Source: FCB group bacterium
GTDB lineage: Bacteria; Zixibacteria; MSB-5A5; GN15; JAAZOE01
NCBI GenBank assembly: GCA_024231695.1
Contig: JAAEQF010000392.1
Coordinates: 1-39,825 of the forward strand
DNA length: 39,825 nt
Direction of reading: 5' to 3'
The number at the start of each line of letters is the position of its first letter. Position 1 is the first letter of the stretch. The position numbers were made by a program, and so were the translations under genes. Positions 6,875 to 12,409 of the stretch are shown here, piece by piece. Below the pieces are notes generated by a model. The model was not told the origin of the DNA, did not search any database, and worked only from the letters and a program-made list of their open reading frames with translations.

Positions 6875-7129
6875 TTAAAATGGCAACGGCTCCTCGCCGT
6901 CCCACGTACTCGCCTGCCACACGCCCGCGTCAATCAGTGCGGAGCGTGATTCTTTGTAGTGGCTGTAACATTTCCCGCACACAGCCACCATGCCTGTGTA
7001 GTTGAAAAATGACACTCCGCATTCCGTGCAGGTTTCCAATGTCATTCGTGGCGCAGGCTGCGCGGCGATCATCGCTTGGATTTGGCCATCGGTTAGGTTG
7101 CGCCCATCGGGGCCGGGCCAGTTGGTCAT
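6875..7129 (-). CDS. Small zinc-ribbon protein
   Basis: 84 residues with CTEC at 34-37 and CGKC at 51-54, a four-cysteine zinc ribbon separated by 13 residues. The N-terminal half is Pro-rich and flexible. Overlaps 7126-7311 by 4 bp (ATGA) and lies directly upstream of the ERF gene, so a DNA or recombinase accessory role is plausible. The exact role is not known. Confidence 0.65.
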   Translation of the reverse strand: MTNWPGPDGRNLTDGQIQAMIAAQPAPRMTLETCTECGVSFFNYTGMVAVCGKCYSHYKESRSALIDAGVWQASTWDGEEPLPF

Positions 7130-7311
7130 CGCTTCACCGTCTTGAAAAGTTTGTTCTTTCCGCGTTCCCTGCGGTAGTTACCGTTGGGGAGCATATTCGA
7201 AATCTTGCTATAGTCCCCGCACTTCGGGCAGCGGTTGCCCTTGAAGGGGCCAAACTCGCCCCGGCCATTGTAGCCGCATTCTTTACAGTTTCTTTGTTCT
7301 TGCGCTTTCAT
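7126..7311 (-). CDS. Small zinc-ribbon protein
   Basis: 61 residues with CKEC at 9-12 and CPKC at 28-31, followed by a basic tail (RRERGKNKLFKTVKR) suited to nucleic acid contact. Two adjacent ATG codons exist (7314 and 7311); the second is preferred because AAAGGAG then lies 6 nt away instead of 3. It is coupled to the next zinc-ribbon gene by an ATGA overlap. The repeat hairpin 7325-7356 lies just upstream. Confidence 0.65.
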   Translation of the reverse strand: MKAQEQRNCKECGYNGRGEFGPFKGNRCPKCGDYSKISNMLPNGNYRRERGKNKLFKTVKR

Positions 7312-7324
7312 CATTGTCTCCTTT

Positions 7325-7356
7325 GGGCGACCTCGCGGCCGCCCCGGTTGTGGGTG
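7325..7356 (-). repeat. GC hairpin repeat with GNRA loop, copy B
   Basis: 31 of 32 bp match 2541-2572. The stem is 8 bp (7325-7332 with 7337-7344) with a GCGA loop in minus-strand RNA. The single substitution gives an A-C mismatch in plus-strand RNA but a G-U pair in minus-strand RNA, which points to function in the leftward transcript. Confidence 0.8.
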
Positions 7357-7554
7357 CTACTTCGCGTAGAAGCTCACGATCCAGTCGGCTATTTCCTGCG
7401 GCGTCGCTGACTCGATCCACGCCTGATGTTCGTCGCCTTCGTTCCAGTCTGCGCAAATTTCGGCCTTAACTAATTCAGCGGTTGCGGCTGGGTCAGTTTC
7501 GTTGTTCACAATGTCGGTAACTTGTTCCAGTTTCTCTGCGTCTATGTGGTACAT
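7357..7554 (-). CDS. Small acidic early protein (65 aa)
   Basis: ATG at 7554 with AAAGGAG upstream. Strongly acidic and helical (ETDPAATAELVKAEICADWN onward), no membrane span. Its stop directly abuts the hairpin repeat 7325-7356. Acidic small early proteins of phages are sometimes DNA mimics or host-enzyme inhibitors, but this is only a thought. Family unknown. Confidence 0.55.
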   Translation of the reverse strand: MYHIDAEKLEQVTDIVNNETDPAATAELVKAEICADWNEGDEHQAWIESATPQEIADWIVSFYAK

Positions 7555-7577
7555 TTCAATCTCCTTTGGTGTAATTA

Positions 7578-7651
7578 TGGGCCTTGCGCCCCTTCGAGAA
7601 TCCCCAATCAGGTTGGAGACTCTAGAAGAGGGGGCGGCGGTTAGGCCGCCC
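7578..7651 (-). repeat. 74-bp exact repeat, copy B
   Basis: Identical to 2824-2897. Here it lies wholly in the gap between the first leftward gene (7666-7944) and the next (7357-7554), so it is not kept by coding constraint. It contains the GGGCGGC/GCCGCCC hairpin (7632-7638 with 7645-7651). Confidence 0.95.
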
Positions 7652-7665
7652 GTGTGGGTGTGTGG

Positions 7666-7944
7666 TTATGCTGCGGCCTGTGGGCTGTAGCGGGTTGCGT
7701 TTCCAATAAAAACGTCCATTTGTGCGTTTAGGTGTGGGCGGTAGTGGTAGGCCAACATATAAATGTCTGCGATTCCGCGATTGGCTCCGTCAATTATGCT
7801 CTGGGCTGCTTCTTCGCCAAAAAGGTTCTTGTATGCTATGATGCTCTGGGCGTATGCTTCTACCATTTTTACAAGTTCTTCGTCTGTTTTTGAGTGCAAT
7901 GTATCAAAGTATGCTTGCTCGTGTGCGTTTAGTTTGCGTGTCAT
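7666..7944 (-). CDS. First gene of the leftward operon, unknown function (92 aa)
   Basis: ATG at 7944 after AAGGGAGA. Transcribed from the strong promoter 7984-8012. An all-helical soluble protein (MTRKLNAHEQAYFDTLHSKT onward). As the promoter-proximal gene of the early operon it should be among the first and most abundant products, a position often used for takeover or regulatory proteins. No DNA-binding motif is clear. Followed by the 74-bp repeat structure. Confidence 0.6.
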   Translation of the reverse strand: MTRKLNAHEQAYFDTLHSKTDEELVKMVEAYAQSIIAYKNLFGEEAAQSIIDGANRGIADIYMLAYHYRPHLNAQMDVFIGNATRYSPQAAA

Positions 7945-7983
7945 TTCGTTTTCTCCCTTGTGTGTGTTCCCTTAACTGACTAT

Positions 7984-8012
7984 AGTATACCATATATATA
8001 TGGAAGTGTCAA
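7984..8012 (-). promoter_or_regulatory. Leftward early promoter of the divergent control region
   Basis: Minus strand TTGACA (8012-8007), exactly 17 bp, TATACT (7989-7984). A GCCCC box (8022-8030) lies 9 bp above the -35, as at the two other leftward promoters. The spacer contains CCATATATATATGG, a self-complementary block also found, slightly changed, in the rightward promoter. Confidence 0.92.
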
Positions 8013-8047
8013 GCATTTCAAGGGGCAATTTCCAAAACTCCCTATGC

Positions 8048-8077
8048 TTCCATATAGTACCATGGTACTATATGGAA
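8048..8077. promoter_or_regulatory. 30-bp perfect palindrome, candidate central operator
   Basis: Half-site TTCCATATAGTACCA and its exact reverse complement meet at the centre, between the two divergent promoters (35 bp from one -35 box, 25 bp from the other). The half-site resembles the TTCCATATATATA in both promoter spacers, so one dimeric regulator could bind here and over both promoters. Confidence 0.8.
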
Positions 8078-8102
8078 AAGTCAGGTTTCGTCAGTTTGCC
8101 TA

Positions 8103-8131
8103 TTGACATTTCCATATATATATAGTATACT
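8103..8131 (+). promoter_or_regulatory. Rightward early promoter of the divergent control region
   Basis: TTGACA (8103-8108), exactly 17 bp, TATACT (8126-8131). The whole block from 8103 to about 8149 is an imperfect mirror image of 7967-8012, including the transcript start region GTTAAGGGAA. Confidence 0.92.
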
Positions 8132-8167
8132 GGTAGTTAGTTAAGGGAAGCAAAAAGGGAGCCAGAG

Positions 8168-8461
8168 ATGAAAGCACTAGTAATTAGAGCCAAAAAACAC
8201 GAGACACGGCAACAAGCAGAGTGGCGATATTTCAACGCCGCAATGCTAGACAACAAATACGAGCCGCGACGGGTTTTGAAGGCAATGAAAAACTCTGGTA
8301 ATATTGAAGCTGCCCGCAGATGGCTAAACGGGCCAACCAAGAGGCAACGGCGGGAAAGCACGGCGCGCCAGCGGTATATCAATAATAGCCCTGAGATAGA
8401 CAAAGAAATTAAACTTATGGTTTCACAACCTGGATTCACCACAAACGACGGGTACAACTAA
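8168..8461 (+). CDS. First gene of the rightward operon, unknown basic protein (97 aa)
   Basis: ATG at 8168 after AAAAGGGAG, 37 bp after the -10 box. Very basic in the middle (NGPTKRQRRESTARQRYINN) and helical, consistent with nucleic-acid binding, but no textbook HTH is obvious. Being promoter-proximal to the mirrored control region makes it a candidate regulator. Function is inferred only from charge and position. Confidence 0.6.
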   Translation: MKALVIRAKKHETRQQAEWRYFNAAMLDNKYEPRRVLKAMKNSGNIEAARRWLNGPTKRQRRESTARQRYINNSPEIDKEIKLMVSQPGFTTNDGYN

Positions 8462-8486
8462 ATCAGTATAAAAAACGGAGGCAAGT

Positions 8487-8690
8487 ATGACTAAAGGTTT
8501 AATCGGAAAATTCATCGAGCTATCAGAGAGTGACATTGCGAAAGTCAAAAAAGCGTCAGGCGTTCCAATGGGTGCGAAGGGCGCGCTAGTTTGGGGAATC
8601 AGAAACCTGATTCGGTTTTGGGTGAACGCTGGACAGCCAACTATAGAAGAACCGCAACCCACCCCACCCACCGAGGAGCGCACACAATGA
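8487..8690 (+). CDS. Small early protein (67 aa), possible DNA-binding fold
   Basis: ATG at 8487 with GGAGGCAAGT upstream. A short strand (KFIELSESD) followed by two helices (IAKVKKASGVP, ALVWGIRNLIRFWVNAG) recalls ribbon-helix-helix proteins, and a Pro-rich acidic tail follows. The ribbon-helix-helix reading is tentative. Overlaps the next gene by 4 bp (ATGA). Confidence 0.55.
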   Translation: MTKGLIGKFIELSESDIAKVKKASGVPMGAKGALVWGIRNLIRFWVNAGQPTIEEPQPTPPTEERTQ

Positions 8691-8866
8691 CCACCTGGAT
8701 TGACGAAGCATTCGCCGAACACCACGGCGCGGATTGCGAGAACTGCGACGACGGCGAATATGAGGCGGTAGTGTATTGGTGGGGACTGCATGTGGAGTGC
8801 CCCAATTGCGGGGACGGTTACCTGGTAGAGCCGCCGGGACCAAACCCGGCAAAGGAGCGGTATTGA
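8687..8866 (+). CDS. Small zinc-ribbon protein (59 aa)
   Basis: CENC at 17-20 and CPNC at 38-41 form a four-cysteine zinc ribbon. ATG at 8687 overlaps the previous stop (ATGA), and the stop overlaps the next ATG by 1 bp, so three small genes are read as a coupled set. Acidic overall. Role unknown. Confidence 0.6.
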   Translation: MTTWIDEAFAEHHGADCENCDDGEYEAVVYWWGLHVECPNCGDGYLVEPPGPNPAKERY

Positions 8867-9069
8867 TGGGATTAGGAGAATTTAGTTTCGCGCTAGAATT
8901 ATCGCGCCGTGTGGGGTTGGTTTCAATTTGCCCATTACAAAAAACTGCGACGATACTTTCGCCAGTTAACCCGGAACTATTATCGGATGAGGACTGGCTG
9001 AAACTTCTCAAACTCGCCACCGAAAACGGTGAGGAGCTTGAGGGGTTGGGATATACGGTAACGTACTAA
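8866..9069 (+). CDS. Small early protein of unknown function (67 aa)
   Basis: ATG at 8866, with AAAGGAG 8 nt upstream, overlapping the preceding TGA by one base. Starts MGLGEFSFALELSRRVGLVS; the second half is an acidic helix (SDEDWLKLLKLATENGEELE). Last gene before a 365-bp non-coding stretch. Not recognised. Confidence 0.55.
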   Translation: MGLGEFSFALELSRRVGLVSICPLQKTATILSPVNPELLSDEDWLKLLKLATENGEELEGLGYTVTY

Positions 9070-9434
9070 GCACACGCCGGGGAAGGGAACCGCGCCGGAT
9101 GTCTACGGGCAAAACGGGCAACGCGGAGGAGGGCGGGTAAAGGGGAGCCGCCAGGCGTGTACAATTTCATATCTGCCCCGTTCGTGACATCGACGCTACA
9201 TCGCAACCATGACGGCGGGGCGGATGCCAGCATACTACAAGGGAGGAGCCACGGTCACACCTAACACAATGGAATAGTTTTGTTGAATTGTAGCCCGACA
9301 GCATGACGACCCTCACGGTCAACCGGGCATAGAACCGCACAACATACATTCCCCGCGCTGCCGACGCAATCACCACCGCGCCCGACCAGCACGGAACGCA
9401 GAAGCGGCGCGGGGATTTAACCAGAGGAGACGAA
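9070..9434 (+). other. 365-bp stretch without a credible gene
   Basis: GC-rich and rich in potential RNA pairing. Only tiny reading frames exist on the plus strand (for example MTAGRMPAYYKGGATVTPNT starting at 9209, 22 codons). One closed fold is at 9072-9160 (separate entry). A second stem TCCCCGCGC (9350-9358) with GCGCGGGGA (9407-9415) closes a 66-nt region just before the ribosome site of the next gene. A decayed gene is the other possibility. Confidence 0.5.
9072..9160 (+). ncRNA. Candidate structured RNA (three-way junction)
   Basis: A 7-bp closing stem, ACACGCC (9072-9078) with GGCGTGT (9154-9160), encloses two arms: CCGCG/CGCGG (9090-9094 with 9122-9126) and GGCGG/CCGCC (9132-9136 with 9148-9152). 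It lacks the T-loop and anticodon features of a tRNA, and I do not recognise a riboswitch or ribozyme core. It is in the rightward early transcript. Support is pairing and absence of coding only. Confidence 0.35.
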
Positions 9435-9848
9435 ATGCCAACGACACTAAAAAACATCTTACCACCGCACTGTACGGTGATTGTGGAATTCAAAAACGGC
9501 TCAGTGCAAACGCTACACGAGGTAGCGTCCCTGCAATTCCTCGAAGGCGAGCCTGAGCCACCGCCGCCGGTATTCGTAGACTGTACCGACGATGCCGCCG
9601 ACGTGGGCAAGCTCTGCGATATTATTGAGGAGTTTGGCAGCGTGACGGTGAGAACGGCGAGCAGCTGGGACGTGGCAGCGACCGCGTACCTGCCCAGCAC
9701 CCCAGCGGGCCACGATGATTTGGTGCTGCATGACGGCTCATTCATTGCGCAGCACTGGAAATGGTCTTGGGGGTCGCGGCGGAATTGGCCGTCGGCGGTA
9801 GGGCGTGCGGTGTACGGGTATTTTGTACCGAAAACAACAAAGGAGTAG
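9435..9848 (+). CDS. Protein of unknown function upstream of the GH26 enzyme (137 aa)
   Basis: ATG at 9435 after AGAGGAGACGAA. An acidic N-terminal part (TVIVEFKNGSVQTLHEVASL) precedes a Pro-rich acidic stretch (EGEPEPPPPV) and a C-terminal aromatic, basic segment (HWKWSWGSRRNWP). Three base pairs before the GH26 gene, so co-translated with it. It could be a partner or binding module for that enzyme, but no carbohydrate-binding fold can be claimed. Confidence 0.6.
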   Translation: MPTTLKNILPPHCTVIVEFKNGSVQTLHEVASLQFLEGEPEPPPPVFVDCTDDAADVGKLCDIIEEFGSVTVRTASSWDVAATAYLPSTPAGHDDLVLHDGSFIAQHWKWSWGSRRNWPSAVGRAVYGYFVPKTTKE

Positions 9849-9850
9849 CA

Positions 9851-10864
9851 ATGTTAACCAAAAAACAGGCTTTATCGTGGCTTAAATCAGGCCGCACTTT
9901 GATAGGGCAGCAGCTCGGCAATAAGCCGGGCCGCTGTATTGAAACGTATGACCATTTTATCGGTGACTTGTTCGATGCCACCGGCAAACACCCGGCAATT
10001 CTGGGCGTTAGCTACTGGGGCGGCAGTGTTGAGGAGTACAAGCGGATGAACGCTATGATCCGCGAACACTGCGAGCAAGGCGGCATCTTCACCGCCTATA
10101 TACCGATGAACAATCCCTGGACTGGCGAGGACCACCACGACATCACCCGCACGCGCCTACTCGACCTCATCACGCCGGGTTCTGACGTATACGATACCTG
10201 GCGATACAACCTCGATTTGATGGTTACACGGTTATCAGAAATCGGCGACTGTCCCGGAATTTGGCGACCGTTCCACGAATGCACCTATGCGCGCGGGGCC
10301 TGGTGGACTCCTCAGAATTGGTGGGGGGCTGACTATTTACGCGAACAGGACGTGAGCGATTTTAAGGCGGTATGGCAACACTGGCACAGGTATTTCGATG
10401 AGGCAGGACTAGACAATCTAATATGGGCGCTCAGCACCGCCAACCGGGCCGCGCCCTCTGCGTCGGCGTTGGATATGTACGCGGGGCCGGAGTATGTTGA
10501 CCTCTGCGGCCCCTCGTTGTATTGGGGTGAAACGTTGGTGGACAATTACAACCCGCCGGCACCGTTTGTCATTTGTGAGACTGGCAACGACAGCGGCGCG
10601 CCGGTGAGCCTGCCGCACTACTACGCGCCATTGCTCGACCTCGGCGGTGGGTATATGTTGGTTTGGGCAAGCTGGCCGCGGGCGGAGGGTGAACACGTGG
10701 CGATTGTAGACAACTTTGACCGCACGGCGTTTATGAACCTGCCGCAGCTTGTAACACGCGAGGAGTTGAACGCGCCGACGGTTGAGCCTGTCAAGTTACG
10801 GATTGCGGGGAAGTTTGATGAGCTGGCGGAGTTGTTTCGGGAATGGGAAACAACGGGAGGTTAG
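9851..10864 (+). CDS. Glycoside hydrolase family 26-like enzyme
   Basis: A 337-residue protein with a (beta/alpha)8-type layout of GH26, the family of beta-mannanases and related beta-glycanases. Visible signatures: GVSYWGG (52-58), the acid/base segment IWRPFHE (E143) followed by a Trp-rich loop (WWTPQNWWG), the YAGPEYVDLCGPSLYW strand, and a late strand VICETG placing the probable nucleophile at E243. ATG at 9851 (AAGGAG upstream) is preferred over an upstream in-frame start that would overlap the previous gene. There is no signal peptide. A phage could use it to degrade capsule, exopolysaccharide or cell-wall glycan, or as a non-standard lysis enzyme. It lies in the early region rather than next to the holin, which is odd. 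Confidence 0.8.
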   Translation: MLTKKQALSWLKSGRTLIGQQLGNKPGRCIETYDHFIGDLFDATGKHPAILGVSYWGGSVEEYKRMNAMIREHCEQGGIFTAYIPMNNPWTGEDHHDITRTRLLDLITPGSDVYDTWRYNLDLMVTRLSEIGDCPGIWRPFHECTYARGAWWTPQNWWGADYLREQDVSDFKAVWQHWHRYFDEAGLDNLIWALSTANRAAPSASALDMYAGPEYVDLCGPSLYWGETLVDNYNPPAPFVICETGNDSGAPVSLPHYYAPLLDLGGGYMLVWASWPRAEGEHVAIVDNFDRTAFMNLPQLVTREELNAPTVEPVKLRIAGKFDELAELFREWETTGG

Positions 10865-10868
10865 GGTG

Positions 10869-11054
10869 ATGGATGAAAAAGATTTACAGGAAGCGAAACA
10901 GATTGTCGGGCAATTTTCAGAGCAGAAAATTCTTGACGCTCTTTTCAAATGTATTGATAGATGCTCCCCTGAAAATAAAGCGGTATTCGAGGAAGCTGTG
11001 ATAATTTTAGTTGGTGATATTCCTGGCGACGCAACGCCGCCCAAAATTCGATAA
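10869..11054 (+). CDS. Small acidic protein (61 aa)
   Basis: ATG at 10869, after GGGAGGTTAGGGTG. Helical (MDEKDLQEAKQIVGQFSEQK onward) and ends GDATPPKIR. Its 5' signal and the codons for PPKI recur in the next gene, suggesting copied flanks. No family recognised. Confidence 0.5.
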   Translation: MDEKDLQEAKQIVGQFSEQKILDALFKCIDRCSPENKAVFEEAVIILVGDIPGDATPPKIR

Positions 11055-11075
11055 TGACCACAGGAGGTTAGGGCG

Positions 11076-11294
11076 ATGGGAAATATGAAAACAAAATCAT
11101 TGAGATTGACCGTCTATCTTGCAGAGTGCCCGCATCAAAAGAAACTCATAGATGTTGACAATTATTATTGTCATACGTGCCGGGATTTTATGCACGTTGA
11201 ATTGGTGGGGAGTATTAAGGTTTCTATGACCGATGATACCCTATATGCAGAATCCGCTGTGACAATCCTGGGAAGGACGCCGCCCAAAATTTGA
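11076..11294 (+). CDS. Small protein with Cys/His metal-like motif (72 aa)
   Basis: ATG at 11076 after GGAGGTTAGGGCG. Residues CPHQ (18-21) and CHTC (32-35) could bind zinc. Ends RTPPKI; the DNA around this end (11276-11300) repeats the end of the previous gene (11031-11055) almost exactly. Its stop overlaps the -35 box of the next promoter. Role unknown. Confidence 0.5.
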   Translation: MGNMKTKSLRLTVYLAECPHQKKLIDVDNYYCHTCRDFMHVELVGSIKVSMTDDTLYAESAVTILGRTPPKI

Positions 11295-11318
11295 CAATGT
11301 TTGATTTTTTGCTATAAT
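11291..11318 (+). promoter_or_regulatory. Promoter of the replication module
   Basis: TTGACA (11291-11296), 16-bp spacer, TATAAT (11313-11318): consensus boxes. The transcript would start near 11325, giving a leader of about 263 nt ahead of the initiator gene. Confidence 0.88.
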
Positions 11319-11429
11319 GAGAGTGTAACTGAGGGACGGCAAGCCAAAGCCGGTGACGACCTCGGAGACGCATTAACCTTTACAATTTCATACGTGACCT
11401 GGAAGCAAAGGACAGGGCACACCAAACGT

Positions 11430-11566
11430 AAGCCTTTATGGTTTCGACTAGGCTTGCATATGTTTGGCGATGGCTTTGGGCTAGGGTATGGCACACCCTC
11501 ACCCTCACCTTTGCAAGACATCTGCAAGACATCTGCAAGTTTAGTCGAAGTTATAAAGGCTTTTTT
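11430..11566 (+). terminator. Long leader hairpin with U-tract: attenuator or small-RNA terminator
   Basis: The RNA of 11430-11457 pairs with 11535-11562 over 28 consecutive base pairs, five of them G-U, and is followed at once by T residues (11561-11566). The hairpin ends 21 nt before the initiator ATG. It could stop most transcripts (attenuation, or release of a roughly 240-nt RNA) unless antitermination occurs. An 11-bp tandem repeat (11513-11539) offers alternative pairing for the 5' arm. Confidence 0.8.
11513..11539 (+). repeat. Tandem 11-bp repeat in the leader
   Basis: GCAAGACATCT twice (11513-11523, 11524-11534) then GCAAG (11535-11539), the beginning of the 3' arm of the leader hairpin. 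CTTGC in the 5' arm (11453-11457) can pair with any of the three GCAAG units. Confidence 0.85.
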
Positions 11567-11587
11567 GTTTCTAGCAAAGGGGTAACA

Positions 11588-12409
11588 ATGACCAAAAGAC
11601 GAATGATCCACAGTTGCATCTGGCCCTCAGAAGACGTGGGAAGCCTCACAATACAACAGCGGTTGCTATGGGTGGGACTGATAACCACCGCCGACGACCA
11701 GGGCCGGGGCCGCGCGCATCCTGGTTTGATACGCTCCGCCATTTTTCCATTTGATGACTTGACCCTCCCTTGTATCACCGAGGACTTGGAAGCAATAGCC
11801 GGGAAGGGTTTTATTATCCTATACCGTGGCAACGACAAAGACCTCTACCAGGTTGTCAAATGGTGGGAGTATCAAAGACCGCAGTGGGCTTACCCGTCCG
11901 AATTCGAGCCGCCGCCTGATTGGAGCGACCGCCTGCGCTATAGGAAAAGTAACAAGATTATAACTGAGAATTGGATAGGTAAAGCTTTAGGTAAAGCTTT
12001 ACCTAAAGCTAAGGGTAACGCTTTAGTCTATGGCCATAGTATTAGTACTAGTAATAGTAAAGAAAAAGATAGCGCGGCAAAACCCGCCGCGACGCCCCCA
12101 GAGCATCCCAAGAAAGCACCCAAGAAACCCAAAACGCCCACCCACCCAGCCATTACCACGTTTAGAGAGAACGCCCACAGATACCCGGCGAAGGCGTGGT
12201 ATAGCAAAATCGAATCCGCTGTTGGTGATTCTGAGAAGGCGCTCGAGCTGTGGGGTAGCGTGGTGCTTAACTATGTGGGGATGGGATGGAACCCGCAGAA
12301 CGTCAAAGGGATGCTTGAGTTTTTCGAGCGTGGCGAGGTTCCCAAGAGCAAGGGCAATGGACGCGGCGACACTGACGACGGCTGGCACATTCCGGGGGGC
12401 AGCGCATGA
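11588..12409 (+). CDS. Replication initiator-like protein carrying the candidate origin
   Basis: A 273-residue protein. The N-terminal domain (about 1-110; MIHSCIWPSEDVGSLTIQQR, then ADDQGRGRAHPGLIRSAIFP) matches the winged-helix start common in phage O-like or DnaD-like replication proteins. A repetitive, charged linker (about 131-190, GKAL units then Ser/Lys/Pro) follows. The C-terminal domain (about 188-250, ending MGWNPQNVKGMLEFFERGEV) is helical and likely loads the helicase encoded next. ATG at 11588 (AAAGGGG upstream) is chosen rather than an upstream start inside the leader. It overlaps dnaB by 4 bp. The linker DNA holds tandem 12-mers, as oriLambda lies inside gene O. Confidence 0.75.
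   Translation: MTKRRMIHSCIWPSEDVGSLTIQQRLLWVGLITTADDQGRGRAHPGLIRSAIFPFDDLTLPCITEDLEAIAGKGFIILYRGNDKDLYQVVKWWEYQRPQWAYPSEFEPPPDWSDRLRYRKSNKIITENWIGKALGKALPKAKGNALVYGHSISTSNSKEKDSAAKPAATPPEHPKKAPKKPKTPTHPAITTFRENAHRYPAKAWYSKIESAVGDSEKALELWGSVVLNYVGMGWNPQNVKGMLEFFERGEVPKSKGNGRGDTDDGWHIPGGSA
11978..12070 (+). other. Candidate origin of replication: four 12-bp iterons plus AT-rich DNA
   Basis: Four contiguous 12-mers: GGTAAAGCTTTA (11978-11989), the same again (11990-12001), CCTAAAGCTAAG (12002-12013) and GGTAACGCTTTA (12014-12025). Units two and three form a perfect 18-bp palindrome around AAGCTT. A palindrome CTATGGCCATAG (12027-12038) and an AT-rich tract follow. The lambda-like position inside the initiator gene is the main argument. 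Confidence 0.65.

Noticed and set aside
8001-8131. CRISPR-like or transposon inverted repeats in the divergent region
   Set aside because: There are only mirrored promoter blocks and one palindrome; no spacer pattern, no transposase and no target duplication.
9072-9160. tRNA gene
   Set aside because: The 7-bp closing stem is suggestive, but there is no TTCRA loop, no anticodon arm and no 3' CCA context; the arms form a three-way junction instead.
9167-9745. 192-codon open frame on the minus strand
   Set aside because: It covers the opposite strand of a well-supported plus-strand gene and the structured gap, has no operon context, and its protein is Ser/Val-rich without domains: an antisense shadow.
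11301-11585. 94-codon open frame over the replication leader
   Set aside because: Its first codon overlaps the -10 region and it spans the 28-bp hairpin and tandem repeat; the repeat-rich peptide has no ribosome site. The leader is more likely RNA-functional.
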